The notes: a model not told the origin generated them from the sequence alone. DNA of 64,000 bases from Bacilli bacterium (GCA_035326105.1 DAOKYO010000002.1:310001-374000); one strand, 5' to 3'. Shown: positions 40,841 through 50,044, counted from the stretch's first letter. Numbers and translations are program-made.

Positions 40841-41913
40841 TTATATTTTAAATTAAAAATTTTAATAAAAAACGAAACAATAAAAACTAGAGTAAAGAAT
40901 AAAACCAAAATTGGAAATAGAATGATTGCTAAAGGATTAAATCGCCCAATCTTGTGGCTTATAAAAAACAGTACGATCACCCAAAATAGATACAGACCAC
41001 AATATAGAAGCAGCCATAATAAATCAAAATTAATTGCGTATAATATAACATTAGACGGGACCGAAATTAAGGAGGCTATAAATAAGAAAACCAACAAAAA
41101 ATTAACAAAAGACATGCTGCTGGCACCAGAAGCGATATTTTTAGTCCAACCGTTAAATAGACTTTTAAAGCCATCCCCATACATTTGATAGGAAATATCG
41201 CCCTCACTAACATATAAATTATATTTTAATCCCGCTTTATCAAGAGCCTTGCCTAAAGCAATATCTTCAATAATTGAGTTCTTAACACTCTGATGCCCTC
41301 CAATACTGAAGTAATCATTCTTAGATATTAGAATTACCGGTCCAAATAATCCCGTGGTTTTCTTCCAAGGAAGAGAGACCCCATCAGCGGCGGTTTGAAC
41401 AATATTAAAAATCACTGAAAATTGCTCATAGAGTTTCTTGGTTTGGTGATAGGGCTGAACCGATATGGTCGTGCAAACTTCCATTTGGGTTTTAATCAAT
41501 CTTAATAACGCGTTATCAGCGAGTCTAACATCCGCATCAAGGAAAAGAAGAAAATCGCCTTTGGCAGCATCCGCTCCTGTTTGACATGCCCACGATTTGC
41601 CGAGCCAATCATCTGGTTTTTCTTCAATGCTAATTACTTTAACCGCAAAGCTTTTTGCTATCTTTAGGGTGTCATCACTAGACATATCGTCCACCACGAT
41701 TACTTCAAAAGGAGGTAAAGATTGTTTTTTTAAGTCATTAAGTAAATTAGCAATATTTCGGCCTTCATTTCGCGCGGGAATAATTACCGAAATCGATGGA
41801 GCGTTATCTATCTTCTTTCTAGCTAAAGATAAACGGGGAAAATGGTTAAAAAGAACGAGACACAGCAACAGCCCGATAACGGAAATTGCTAGTTCAACCA
41901 TCGGCCTTATCAT
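40807..41913 (-). CDS. crtQ: Family 2 glycosyltransferase, CrtQ-like
   Basis: 368 aa. N-terminal helix, then a GT2 catalytic domain (SVIIPARNEGRNI, VIVVDDMSSDDTL, FLLFLDADVRL with the DxD, EDIALGKAL) and three C-terminal membrane helices. The layout matches CrtQ, which glucosylates diaponeurosporenoate in carotenoid glycolipid synthesis. It overlaps the upstream desaturase-like gene by 4 bp. Gene order supports the pathway call. Confidence 0.8.
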   Translation of the reverse strand: MIRPMVELAISVIGLLLCLVLFNHFPRLSLARKKIDNAPSISVIIPARNEGRNIANLLNDLKKQSLPPFEVIVVDDMSSDDTLKIAKSFAVKVISIEEKPDDWLGKSWACQTGADAAKGDFLLFLDADVRLADNALLRLIKTQMEVCTTISVQPYHQTKKLYEQFSVIFNIVQTAADGVSLPWKKTTGLFGPVILISKNDYFSIGGHQSVKNSIIEDIALGKALDKAGLKYNLYVSEGDISYQMYGDGFKSLFNGWTKNIASGASSMSFVNFLLVFLFIASLISVPSNVILYAINFDLLWLLLYCGLYLFWVIVLFFISHKIGRFNPLAIILFPILVLFFTLVFIVSFFIKIFNLKYKWKGRSISGKR

Positions 41914-43481
41914 TTCTTTTTTCTCCTAAAGCGTTTCTTAATTTCATCCGCGGCCAGTTTGCCCGTTAAGATTGACACTGGCAACCCAGACGGGCTAAAG
42001 GTCCATGCCCCACATTGATAAATATCTTTAAACGGGGTCCTAATTGAGTTTTTAATCTTTTGGAAACGATTTTCGGAGGGCATGACTTTATTAGCGAAGG
42101 ACCATCCTGTAATCGCTCCTTCAAAGTTGCCTGTCTCTTTTTCGATTGTTAATGGTGTTGCGACAAGCGAGAAATCAATTTGATCCTTCAATCCGTTTAG
42201 AAACTTTTCATCAAGCAAAGAAATTATTTCTTTTATGCAAAATTCTTTGAACTCTTGATACTTATTATTCTTCGAAAAATAATTGGCCGTGTCATAATCA
42301 AAAACCGTACTGACAATCAGGCCGGTTTTGTCGGATGGCGCAAGGCTAGAGTCTCCTAAAACGGGAATCGATATTTCATACGTGGTCTTCTTGAGATATT
42401 CTTTAACCCATTTAAAAACTTCTTCATCATTTTCGACGTTTGCTAAGTCGATTTTCTCAATAGAAGAAAGACCGGATAAGTCCGCTGTATAAAAGGCATG
42501 TTGCCCACACTTTTTCGCAAATTCCTCGGGACTTATATCCGCGCCGATAAATATGGTTAAGACTGAATTGCCACCACGGCTACTATTGCAAATATTTTTG
42601 ACTTTACGTTGGGAATCATTAAGCGATACAACCCGGTTATATAAACTCTTTTGATCACCGGCCCATACTAATTTCCGATACGAAATTACATTGTTATCTA
42701 TTAAAGTTACAGTATGCTTTTCGTCGTCAAGCGATACCGCTTCACTATTAAGCCGAATTTCGCCTCCCTGACTGATAATATAATCTTTGACCTTTTTAGC
42801 TAATATGCCAGTTCCTCCCAGCGGGTAGATGTAATCGATGTAAAGACTAAAATAACTTAAGGCAAAAAAGGCCGGCGTAGAAGTGAAAAAATGCTGCGTT
42901 ATCATATCAATTAACGAATGGTTATTTGTAAACTTTAATAGGTATTCGTTGATTGGTTCATTTAACTTGCTGGCTTCGCGAATATTCTTTTGATACTTAA
43001 TTAACCAGGGCAAAAGCGTTTTAAAAATATACTTCTTGTCGGTTATTTTTTCGAGAAACAACGGATTGTCGATTCCATATATGACATCCATCTGGGCCAT
43101 CACTTTTTTAATTTCAACAATAATTGAATCGATATCGCGTTCATTCTTATTAAAAAAGTGCTTGAGCATCAGAGAATAATCAAGGATTGAGGATTTTTTA
43201 TCCAATATTTGCCATTGATTATCAATTCCAACGGATACTGGACTTTTAACAAAGCTAATATCTAATCCCAAAGACTTAATCATCGGTAAGATGATGCCGG
43301 AATTTTCGAAGGCCCTGATACCATAATCAAAAGTATAGCCTTCATAATTAAAACTATTTGCCAAGCCACCAACTTTAGCGGATTTTTCCACTAACAAAGT
43401 CGAAAGACCATATTTGCAAAGATATGCCGCCGCTGTTAGTCCTGAAAGGCCTCCCCCTATAACTATGACATCGTAATTCAT
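41910..43481 (-). CDS. Phytoene desaturase-family FAD oxidoreductase
   Basis: 523 aa. N-terminal dinucleotide fold VIGGGLSGLTAAAYL and GGLANSFNYEGYTFDYG; C-terminal FAD motif QCGAWTFSPSGLPVSILTGK. Members desaturate or oxidise carotenoids (CrtN/CrtP) or act as isomerases and saturases. Placed first in an operon with CrtQ- and CrtO-like genes, it probably acts on a C30 carotenoid. No crtM (squalene-synthase-like) gene is in the window. Confidence 0.75.
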   Translation of the reverse strand: MNYDVIVIGGGLSGLTAAAYLCKYGLSTLLVEKSAKVGGLANSFNYEGYTFDYGIRAFENSGIILPMIKSLGLDISFVKSPVSVGIDNQWQILDKKSSILDYSLMLKHFFNKNERDIDSIIVEIKKVMAQMDVIYGIDNPLFLEKITDKKYIFKTLLPWLIKYQKNIREASKLNEPINEYLLKFTNNHSLIDMITQHFFTSTPAFFALSYFSLYIDYIYPLGGTGILAKKVKDYIISQGGEIRLNSEAVSLDDEKHTVTLIDNNVISYRKLVWAGDQKSLYNRVVSLNDSQRKVKNICNSSRGGNSVLTIFIGADISPEEFAKKCGQHAFYTADLSGLSSIEKIDLANVENDEEVFKWVKEYLKKTTYEISIPVLGDSSLAPSDKTGLIVSTVFDYDTANYFSKNNKYQEFKEFCIKEIISLLDEKFLNGLKDQIDFSLVATPLTIEKETGNFEGAITGWSFANKVMPSENRFQKIKNSIRTPFKDIYQCGAWTFSPSGLPVSILTGKLAADEIKKRFRRKKK

Positions 43482-43720
43482 AGATTACCTCTTTTATATT
43501 TATTTTAATTCTACAAAAACGCTCTCCATCAAGCAAGCAATGTCATCAATTAAATAAATATAATCTATGTTTAACCGTTTTTGTAATGAAGAAACATCAA
43601 ATAAGTAAATTGACATAAAACCACTATAACAAAACATGTCTCATTTCATATGCCGACGATAGATAGACCTTTTGCTTGAGTATCCAAATATTTGCTAGAA
43701 ATCTTTATTAAAAAAGTGAT

Positions 43721-44323
43721 TTATATTCTAGGATTAAAAGCAAAAAGGGCGCCAAACAGATATGAACAACTTGGCGCACACCATGCTCCCACGGGGCATG
43801 ATTGAATTTGCGAATAATCAACACTTGCAAAAAGCTTTTCTCCATCATATTCATCTAAAGGAACATAATTTAGATCCTTATCTAAAATTACATATTCATC
43901 CGCATGGCCACAACTGCTTATCTCGGAAACTGTTCCATCCTCGTTTCTCGATATGTTTTCACTTTCGATTTCAATTATATTCGTATATATATATTCAGCA
44001 CTTATCAATCTTTCACCGCTTATCATAAGCTTACTGGGATAGGATTCTTGGCAAAGCAAATCTCCTTCATAAGTTATTGATAGATAGTCACCCGGAACAA
44101 GAAAATCATATTCTAAGGCAGGCATTTCCACTTCATCAGTGAATTCAAAATATCCGTTATCGAAAAGAGTAGTTATAACAGGAATTTGTTCTCCATTTAC
44201 CGGATTTATTTTAAAAGATATATTACCATAATCGTAACCTACGTATAGTTTATCAGTTTTTAAGTCACTGCCATTACAAGATGATAAGAAGGGTATTAGT
44301 AAAATTAATAATAGTGTTCTCAT
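43721..44323 (-). CDS. Putative lipoprotein with Cys-rich C-terminus
   Basis: 200 aa. Signal peptide with lipobox LSSC, a beta-rich domain with a predicted extracellular location, and a C-terminus containing CPVGAWCAPSC. No family recognised. The gap 43482-43720 shows no gene. The 301-bp gap 44324-44624 also shows no gene or RNA. Confidence 0.6.
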   Translation of the reverse strand: MRTLLLILLIPFLSSCNGSDLKTDKLYVGYDYGNISFKINPVNGEQIPVITTLFDNGYFEFTDEVEMPALEYDFLVPGDYLSITYEGDLLCQESYPSKLMISGERLISAEYIYTNIIEIESENISRNEDGTVSEISSCGHADEYVILDKDLNYVPLDEYDGEKLFASVDYSQIQSCPVGAWCAPSCSYLFGALFAFNPRI

Positions 44324-44624
44324 GATTTTATTCTATCAATTTGCGTAAATTTGTAAATATTCGATTCTAAGATAAGAAAGGAAAAGTCAGTAATATGCTA
44401 GGTTATAAATGCAATAAGCTTAATGCGATAAATTGAAAACGGCACTTCGAATGTGCTGATTTGTATGATCTTATTTTTGACCCTTCAACAAGCACGCGTA
44501 GTGCACAATTGATTTTAATTTTAACAATGATGAAGTTAACGACTGCAAGTTTTGAGCTTAAAGGGGTATCTATTTAAATCTTGGTACTGGTACTAAACTA
44601 GGCATATACAAAAGATGGAAAAAT

Positions 44625-45002
44625 TTATGTCCTGAAATTTAAGTGAAAGTCGCCCGACTGAATAATCGAAACTATGAATCCAAATGATAAGACAAACGCA
44701 ATAAAGCTCACAGCAAAGACAATAATGGTGCAAATTTCTAAAATCTTTTTGGTCTTATTTTGAAAATTACCGAAATTTAAGGTGGATAAAATGATACTAA
44801 CTATGGATAAGACAATACAGATGATGGAAATGGGGTTGTAGCTCATAAAAGTAGCAACCAGAATTGAAACATTTCCTGTAACCTGAGCGGGAGTAGGATT
44901 TTGGGGAGTAACGTTTGAGTAGTCATAGCTACTGTATTTGTAAAATGGAACTATAGAAAATACTAACAACAGAACAGAAACGGGAACGAAAAAAATGCTC
45001 AA
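44625..45002 (-). CDS. Membrane protein, probably the detached C-terminal half of an HTH regulator
   Basis: 125 aa from TTG 45002; three hydrophobic segments. Its frame is open further upstream, where it would read NYRLWFILSIFFVPVS. This would join naturally to the HTH protein upstream if one base were changed near 45015-45025. So this and the next gene may be one broken gene, or two overlapping ones. Confidence 0.5.
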   Translation of the reverse strand: MSIFFVPVSVLLLVFSIVPFYKYSSYDYSNVTPQNPTPAQVTGNVSILVATFMSYNPISIICIVLSIVSIILSTLNFGNFQNKTKKILEICTIIVFAVSFIAFVLSFGFIVSIIQSGDFHLNFRT

Positions 45003-45253
45003 TATAAACCAGAGTCTGTAGTTGTTAATGTAAGATTTTTAATAATCGAATATTTTTCTTCATCTGATAATAGTTCGGTTTTGCTGATTCCAAACACAGC
45101 GGAGAGTTTTTCAAGGTTTTCGTCAGTAGGAAAAACGCTTCCACTTTCATATTTAGTTATGAGAGTACGAGACACGAAAATGCTTGAAGCAAGTTGCTCT
45201 TGGAACAACCCGCTCTCTTTTCGATATTTCCTTATTTTTTCGTTTAGTTCCAT
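44999..45253 (-). CDS. XRE-family HTH protein (possibly truncated by frameshift)
   Basis: 84 aa with an XRE HTH (LFQEQLASSIFVSRTLITKYE) and a short tail ending TTTDSGLY. It overlaps the membrane protein gene by 4 bp. The membrane-tethered regulator at 39234 shows what the intact form could look like. No ribosome-binding site was clearly seen. Confidence 0.65.
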   Translation of the reverse strand: MELNEKIRKYRKESGLFQEQLASSIFVSRTLITKYESGSVFPTDENLEKLSAVFGISKTELLSDEEKYSIIKNLTLTTTDSGLY

Positions 45254-45291
45254 GAATTTATTAATAGTATAAACCCTTCTGGCATTTTTCT

Positions 45292-45398
45292 TAAGGACCG
45301 GTAGCGGGAATCAAGCCCGAGCATATACATATAGCTTGAAGCCCCCCTTGCTAGTATCATTAACGAGTGAAACCACCATCTAGTATCGTTAACGAATG
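45292..45398. repeat. tRNA-like remnant and 19-bp direct repeat in a non-coding gap
   Basis: On the minus strand 45295-45320 reads like a tRNA 3' half (CGGGCTTGATTCCCG, then CTACCGGTCC), but no complete cloverleaf forms. Two 19-bp direct repeats, CTAGTATCATTAACGAGTG (45351-45369) and a copy with two changes (45380-45398), are 29 bp apart. The 308-bp gap 45254-45561 shows no gene. Confidence 0.35.
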
Positions 45399-45561
45399 CG
45401 ATATAGAGTCAGTGATTTTTGACCCTCTTATAGTTAAATCAAAATGCCTTTTGTATTTTCAAACTAATGATAATAGCGCTTGTTTTGTCATTTTTCGCTT
45501 TATATTCCTAAAAATGAGTAAAAAAAGATCTGATATTTCTATCAAATCTATCGTTGTCTTA

Positions 45562-45638
45562 TGGGGCGAATGATGGGAATCGAACCCACGAATGCCTGGT
45601 TCACAGCCAGGAGTGTTAACCACTTCACCACATTCGCC
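45562..45638 (-). tRNA. tRNA-His (GTG)
   Basis: 77 nt with the extra 5' G (G-1) paired to C73, giving an 8-bp acceptor stem (GGCGAATG/CATTCGCC). Anticodon loop CTGTGAA; encoded CCA. Confidence 0.95.
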
Positions 45639-45708
45639 ATTGCCTATATATCTTATATAAGTGCCAGCAAAAAGTCAAAGAAAAATGCCGGGTTTTTTAT
45701 TTTTTTAT

Positions 45709-46251
45709 TCAATCGCGAATGGAACGCTCCAGCCGATTCTTTTCCTCGATTATTTCTCGAGCTTTTAAAAGGACAGGAAGTTCTCTTTTTTTAACTAAAA
45801 CACTCACTCCTTCATCACTCATAGCCTCATATAATTTAATAGCTTCGCTAAGCGGAACATAGACAATACTTTGAATAAGCTTTTTTTCATTGGGCTCAAG
45901 ACGCTGCCCCACAAATTCTTTGCGGCGAGCAAGATAAAAGTAATTATGATTTTCTCGACCGATGAGATTATAAAAATCGATTACTTCCCCCACTTCTGCG
46001 ATAAGGGCGATTCGATATCCTAGTTCTTCTTCCATTTCCCGTTGGAGAGCAAAGAGTTTACTTTCATTTTCCTTTACCCCACCTCCAGGTAACTCATAAT
46101 AGTCACGATGGCCAAACATATCATCGCCATATAGTTTAGTAAGCGCGACGTTATCATTCTCATCGAGGACGACCGCCCGAACGATCTCACGTGTATGCGT
46201 GGTTTTAATTAACGGCCACTGATCGTCATTTAAATAGTTTATAATTTCCAT
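45709..46251 (-). CDS. NUDIX hydrolase (ADP-ribose pyrophosphatase-like)
   Basis: 180 aa with the Nudix box GGGVKENESKLFALQREMEE and ELGY following, and an upstream strand REIVRAVVLDENDNVAL. Substrate unclear. It is downstream of a GNAT gene that has its own terminator. Confidence 0.85.
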   Translation of the reverse strand: MEIINYLNDDQWPLIKTTHTREIVRAVVLDENDNVALTKLYGDDMFGHRDYYELPGGGVKENESKLFALQREMEEELGYRIALIAEVGEVIDFYNLIGRENHNYFYLARRKEFVGQRLEPNEKKLIQSIVYVPLSEAIKLYEAMSDEGVSVLVKKRELPVLLKAREIIEEKNRLERSIRD

Positions 46252-46283
46252 ACCGATTTATTATAGCCTGTTCTTTAAATAAA

Positions 46284-46303
46284 AAAAGGCACTTTTATGT
46301 GCC
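46284..46303 (-). terminator. Terminator of the GNAT gene
   Basis: GGCAC and GTGCC pair around 6 nt; seven Ts follow on the minus strand. Confidence 0.75.
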
Positions 46304-46310
46304 CTAAACC

Positions 46311-46862
46311 CTAAGCTAATAGCGTTTGATTATTTAATTTTTCTTTGCTGTCAAATTTGCGAACCATAATCAGTACCGGAGTCCCATCCGCCCAATAACG
46401 GTCGATGGTATCCAAAGCCACAAATCCCATTCGTTCATAAAATTTTCTGGTCGCAATATATTTAACATCCGGATCCGAATAGTCGGCCGTCTTGACCTCC
46501 AAAACATCAATATCATTCTGCTCGCAATAACTAAATGCGTGCTCCATCAATTGACGGCCCATACCTAAGTGCTGATAGCCACAGATGACTCCCATAGCTA
46601 ATACTTCGGCCACATGCGGGCGCTTTAGTTTCAACTCTAAGAAGCCGACCGGAGTTGATTCTAAATAGGCGGCATAGACAATTGAATCCTTAGCCATTTG
46701 ACTGTACTGATTGGCCTCAAGTGGCAAAATAAACCAACCGGGTAGACATTCGATAACGTTATAAACGATCGTACATCGGTCAACGTCATCACTAATATTC
46801 TTGATTTCCGTAAAATGGATCTCCTTTGGGACATATCCCGTGTCTATTTTTTTAGACACCAA
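46311..46862 (-). CDS. GNAT family N-acetyltransferase
   Basis: 183 aa. Acetyl-CoA-binding motif VICGYQHLGMGRQLMEHA and the late strand TRKFYERMGFVALDTID are typical of GNAT enzymes. Divergent from ferritin, with a shared promoter region. Substrate unknown. Confidence 0.85.
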   Translation of the reverse strand: MVSKKIDTGYVPKEIHFTEIKNISDDVDRCTIVYNVIECLPGWFILPLEANQYSQMAKDSIVYAAYLESTPVGFLELKLKRPHVAEVLAMGVICGYQHLGMGRQLMEHAFSYCEQNDIDVLEVKTADYSDPDVKYIATRKFYERMGFVALDTIDRYWADGTPVLIMVRKFDSKEKLNNQTLLA

Positions 46863-46908
46863 TATATTACTCTCTTTTTTACCATTGTATAGTGGGTAAA
46901 TATATGTT

Positions 46909-46923
46909 CTTACAGTGTGTAAG
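46909..46923. promoter_or_regulatory. Inverted repeat between the divergent GNAT and ferritin genes
   Basis: CTTACA-GTG-TGTAAG is a 15-bp dyad about 75 nt upstream of the ferritin start. It could be an operator for an iron or peroxide regulator, but it does not closely match a Fur or PerR box. Confidence 0.4.
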
Positions 46924-46997
46924 AGTTTTCAAACTATAGTAAATCATATAAAATGACTATGAAAGAATTAATCTTTCGGAAAAGAGGGTTCATATTT

Positions 46998-47513
46998 ATG
47001 ATGAACAAAAAAATTGCCGATTTAATTAACGAGCAAATAAACAAAGAACTTTATAGCGCCTATCTTTATCTAGCGATGGCCAACTACTACGAGGAACAGG
47101 GTTTGAAAGGCTTCGCAAATTACTTTGCTGTTCAAGCCAAAGAAGAGCAAGATCATGCGATGTATTTTCGGGACTATTTAACACTTAGAAATGCGCCTGT
47201 TGTTTTGAAGGGTATTGCCGAGCCCAAGGCTGTCTATGCTAATCTTCGGGAACCATTAGTGGTGACGGTGACGCATGAACAGGAAGTTACCGCCAGTATT
47301 GAAAGCATTCTTGAGGCCGCACAAAAGGAAAAGGATTACGCCACCCTTGAATTTATCCAATGGTACATTCGTGAGCAAGCCGAAGAGGAGAGCAATGCCG
47401 AGAATTATTTGGCGGAGTTTGACTTCATCGCCGATGACAAAGCGGCCGTTTTCTCTATGGACCGCCAGTTGGCGGGTCGTGAATACCATAAGTCCACTCC
47501 GACACTTGGTTAA
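46998..47513 (+). CDS. ftn: Ferritin (iron storage)
   Basis: Start at ATG 46998 (MMNKKIADLINEQIN) behind AGAGGG. 171 aa. A four-helix ferritin with ferroxidase ligands in NKELYSAYLYLAM, AKEEQDHAMYF and QWYIREQAEEE. Non-haem bacterial ferritin storing ferric iron in a 24-mer. Convergent with Dps across a shared terminator. Confidence 0.95.
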   Translation: MMNKKIADLINEQINKELYSAYLYLAMANYYEEQGLKGFANYFAVQAKEEQDHAMYFRDYLTLRNAPVVLKGIAEPKAVYANLREPLVVTVTHEQEVTASIESILEAAQKEKDYATLEFIQWYIREQAEEESNAENYLAEFDFIADDKAAVFSMDRQLAGREYHKSTPTLG

Positions 47514-47534
47514 ATAACTCCAAGTCAATTAGAT

Positions 47535-47572
47535 AAAAAAATCGGCGGGTTAAATTAACCAACCGATTTTTT
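47535..47572. terminator. Shared ferritin/Dps terminator
   Basis: AAATCGG...GGTTAA/TTAACC...CCGATTT stem, with an A-run on the left and a T-run on the right. It serves both convergent genes. Confidence 0.8.
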
Positions 47573-47594
47573 ATTTGTCGATTATGTTCGTTAC

Positions 47595-48035
47595 TTAGCG
47601 GTCCATAGCTCTTAAGAACCATAGAACTTTGGCATAGCCGGCAATAACATCTTCATAGAAATTACTATAGAAGAAATCATCCGCGGCCACCGCTTCATCC
47701 CGAATTTCCTTAGCCAAATCCGACAATGCCTTATAATCACTAATCAAACTCTCGACAACTTCTTTTTGCGTGAGATCACGTTTTTCAGTCCACTCACTGA
47801 TAATGCTTAATTTCGCGGATTCAGCGTAACTGGCAACTGGATACAGTCCTTGAATTTTTAATTGTTCGGCTGCACTATCCAAAGTTTCCGTCGCATCGTT
47901 ATATAAACTCTCAACATATTCGTGAATGGCTTTGAAATTTTTTCCCGTAACATTCCAATGTAAGGCATGCAACTTGAGATAAAAAACCTCGAGACTGGCA
48001 ACAAACTTGTTAATTTTTTCTTCGTATTTGTTCAT
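47595..48035 (-). CDS. dps: Dps-like DNA-protection ferritin
   Basis: Start at ATG 48035 (MNKYEEKINKFVAS) behind AGGGAGGG. 146 aa. The Dps ferroxidase signature LHALHWNVTGKNFKAIHEY and a downstream EIRDEAVAADD match Dps/MrgA proteins. It oxidises and stores iron with peroxide and protects DNA. Confidence 0.93.
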   Translation of the reverse strand: MNKYEEKINKFVASLEVFYLKLHALHWNVTGKNFKAIHEYVESLYNDATETLDSAAEQLKIQGLYPVASYAESAKLSIISEWTEKRDLTQKEVVESLISDYKALSDLAKEIRDEAVAADDFFYSNFYEDVIAGYAKVLWFLRAMDR

Positions 48036-48112
48036 TTTATAAACCCTCCCTTTGAACATCTTTATTATAGTTAGTAGAAACTAACTTGGCAATAATTTTG
48101 CATTTGTCATAC

Positions 48113-48138
48113 AAAAAAAGCCTCCGAATGACGGAGGC
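48113..48138 (-). terminator. Terminator of the 48154-48525 tRNA cluster
   Basis: GCCTCCG-AATGA-CGGAGGC with seven Ts on the minus strand. Confidence 0.85.
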
Positions 48139-48153
48139 AAAACGAGACAAATA

Positions 48154-48244
48154 TGGCGGAAGTATAGAGATTCGAACTCTAGCGGGGCTTGCACCCCCTA
48201 TCGGTTTTCAAGACCGACCCCTTCAACCACTTGGGTATACTTCC
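48154..48244 (-). tRNA. tRNA-Ser (TGA)
   Basis: 91 nt with the long variable arm of class II tRNAs. Anticodon loop CTTGAAA (TGA); encoded CCA. Confidence 0.95.
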
Positions 48245-48248
48245 TTAT

Positions 48249-48325
48249 TGGTGGACCCTTCAGGACTTGAACCCGAAACCAGCCGGTTATGAGCCGGCAG
48301 CTCTAACCAATTGAGCTAAGGGTCC
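48249..48325 (-). tRNA. tRNA with CAT anticodon, probably tRNA-Ile2
   Basis: 77 nt, acceptor GGACCCT, anticodon loop CTCATAA. The acceptor and anticodon arm resemble Bacillota tRNA-Ile whose C34 is modified to lysidine; the neighbouring tRNA at 48363 looks like elongator Met. Confidence 0.85.
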
Positions 48326-48362
48326 TCACATATTTAAACCGCCCTTAAGCGGTAAAAAACGA

Positions 48363-48439
48363 TGGTAGCTGCGGGGGGATTTGAACCCTCGACCTGCCGG
48401 GTATGAACCGGATGCTCTAGCCAGCTGAGCTACGCAGCC
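48363..48439 (-). tRNA. Elongator tRNA-Met (CAT)
   Basis: 77 nt, acceptor GGCTGCG, D-arm GCTCAGCTGGCTAGAGC, anticodon loop TTCATAC, encoded CCA. Close to known elongator tRNA-Met. Confidence 0.9.
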
Positions 48440-48449
48440 ATCGAATATT

Positions 48450-48525
48450 TGGTGGAGCCAAGGAGGATCGAACTCCTGACCTCCTGGTTGCAAACCAGGC
48501 GTTCTCCCAGCTGAACTATGACCCC
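48450..48525 (-). tRNA. tRNA-Ala (TGC)
   Basis: 76 nt. Anticodon loop TTTGCAA and the G3-U70 acceptor pair that identifies alanine tRNAs. Confidence 0.95.
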
Positions 48526-48705
48526 AAATGCGTTATTTACGCAAGAAATATATTACTTGAAGTCAGGCTTGTTTGCAAGTATAAATGCATTGTTTACGTT
48601 AATTAATTAAGCAATTATATGGCAAAGTCTATGTTGTCAGTTAAATATATTAAAAAAATGTTTTTAATCGCTAATTCTTCAAAAAAATAATTTATTTAAT
48701 AAAAA

Positions 48706-48730
48706 AAGACTTGAACTTAACTCAAGTCTT
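48706..48730 (-). terminator. Terminator of the tRNA-Arg/Pro transcript
   Basis: AAGACTTGA and TCAAGTCTT pair; seven Ts follow on the minus strand. Confidence 0.85.
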
Positions 48731-48743
48731 CAATCCACTTTAA

Positions 48744-48820
48744 TGGTCGGGATGGCAGGATTCGAACCTGTGACCCTCTGGTCCCAAACCAGATGCACTA
48801 CCAAGCTGTGCTACATCCCG
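48744..48820 (-). tRNA. tRNA-Pro (TGG)
   Basis: 77 nt, acceptor CGGGATG, anticodon loop TTTGGGA (TGG), encoded CCA. Confidence 0.95.
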
Positions 48821-48823
48821 AAA

Positions 48824-48900
48824 TGGCGCGCCGGACAGGAGTCGAACCCGTAACCTTTAGATTCGTAGTCTAACACTCTATCCAGTTGAGCTACCGGCGC
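48824..48900 (-). tRNA. tRNA-Arg (ACG)
   Basis: 77 nt, acceptor GCGCCGG, anticodon loop CTACGAA (ACG), G discriminator, encoded CCA. The following 574 bp (48901-49474) are AT-rich and show no convincing gene or RNA. Confidence 0.95.
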
Positions 48901-49474
48901 ACTTTGCTTATATAATATAGGACTAAAAGCCAAATTATACAAGCCTTTTTTAGTGGATTGCTGATTTATTTTTGTTGCGAAACGCAATGTTTTTTTAAAA
49001 GTTATAACAGCATATTTATTTCTTCCCGTTGCAAGCGCAAGTTTCATTTGGTGACTTTTCGTCTTAAGGGTGCTTTATTACTTAGAAAAACACAAGAAGT
49101 GATTTTAAGAAATAAGGAAAAAATATTTTATCAGAAATATCTTTTCTTGTTTTACCTCGATATTTTCGCCAGTAATCCGTTAAGCGTTTTTTTGTAAATT
49201 ATTTTTATCCTATTAAAGCGTCTACTTATGCTGAAAGTTGAGTATCTATTTAATTGTCATTTATGCACTATGAACATAAAAGTTGCCGATTGAAAAAATA
49301 TGGTGAAAGAAGTTTATAATTATGCATAATTTATGGCTATAAGATTTTTCATCCCTTTTAATTATCTCCACTATACTTTGAAAAAATATTCGGCAAATCG
49401 GAGGGAATAGTTTCTATCTGACAAGGCCTTTTTGCTTAAACGCATTTTCTATATTAGGAACACAATCAATTTGA

Positions 49475-50044
49475 TTAGCATTTTACCATTACTGTTCTAG
49501 TTTTTATTTCCACCAAGTCTTTTTTTGCTAACTGATCAATCGTACCAAAAACTTCCTCTTCACTTTTAAAAACACTTAGATCATCTTTTTTATTATTGAG
49601 AAGACAATCGTAGATATTGTGTGTTTCTAACTCTATTTCACCATTATTACTGAATTCTTTTAAAAAAATGTAAACCATTCTCTCTGTATTACTGAGTTCA
49701 TAAATTGCTTTCTTGAGTTCATGATAATTTTTAATTGCTGATGCCACCACCGCAAGCGGGGAAATTCCTAAAAGAAAAGCTAGACATATAGAAGCTATTT
49801 TATTAATGTTTATAGAATACTTTCCAAGCATCACAACAAGACGCGACGTACCTTCTTTAAAACCTGAATGTGTGTTTTTTTCTGAATAACATTTTGATGA
49901 TGGTTTTAGGGCGGCTATGGCGTTTAACAACTTGGAAGAATCATCCGGCGAAATATTTAATGCTTCTGATAATTTCCCCTCGATATCTTCCTGCTTAGCG
50001 TCTCGCAAATAAATGTTTTCGTTATTATTGCTATATTGATGCAT
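49475..50044 (-). CDS. Membrane-anchored protein with winged-helix-like C-terminus, unknown
   Basis: 189 aa. One central membrane helix (about 79-102, IASICLAFLLGISPLAVVA), with a charged N-terminal part and a C-terminal ~80 residues (SNTERMVYIFLKEFSNNGE ... DQLAKKDLVEIKTRTVMV) that resembles a winged helix. Isolated between long AT-rich gaps; 50045-50431 shows no gene. No family recognised. Confidence 0.5.
   Translation of the reverse strand: MHQYSNNNENIYLRDAKQEDIEGKLSEALNISPDDSSKLLNAIAALKPSSKCYSEKNTHSGFKEGTSRLVVMLGKYSININKIASICLAFLLGISPLAVVASAIKNYHELKKAIYELSNTERMVYIFLKEFSNNGEIELETHNIYDCLLNNKKDDLSVFKSEEEVFGTIDQLAKKDLVEIKTRTVMVKC

Noticed and set aside
48958..49197. 79-codon plus-strand frame after the tRNA-Arg gene
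   Set aside because: AT-driven composition (Phe/Leu/Lys-rich), no ribosome-binding site and no family; probably non-coding.
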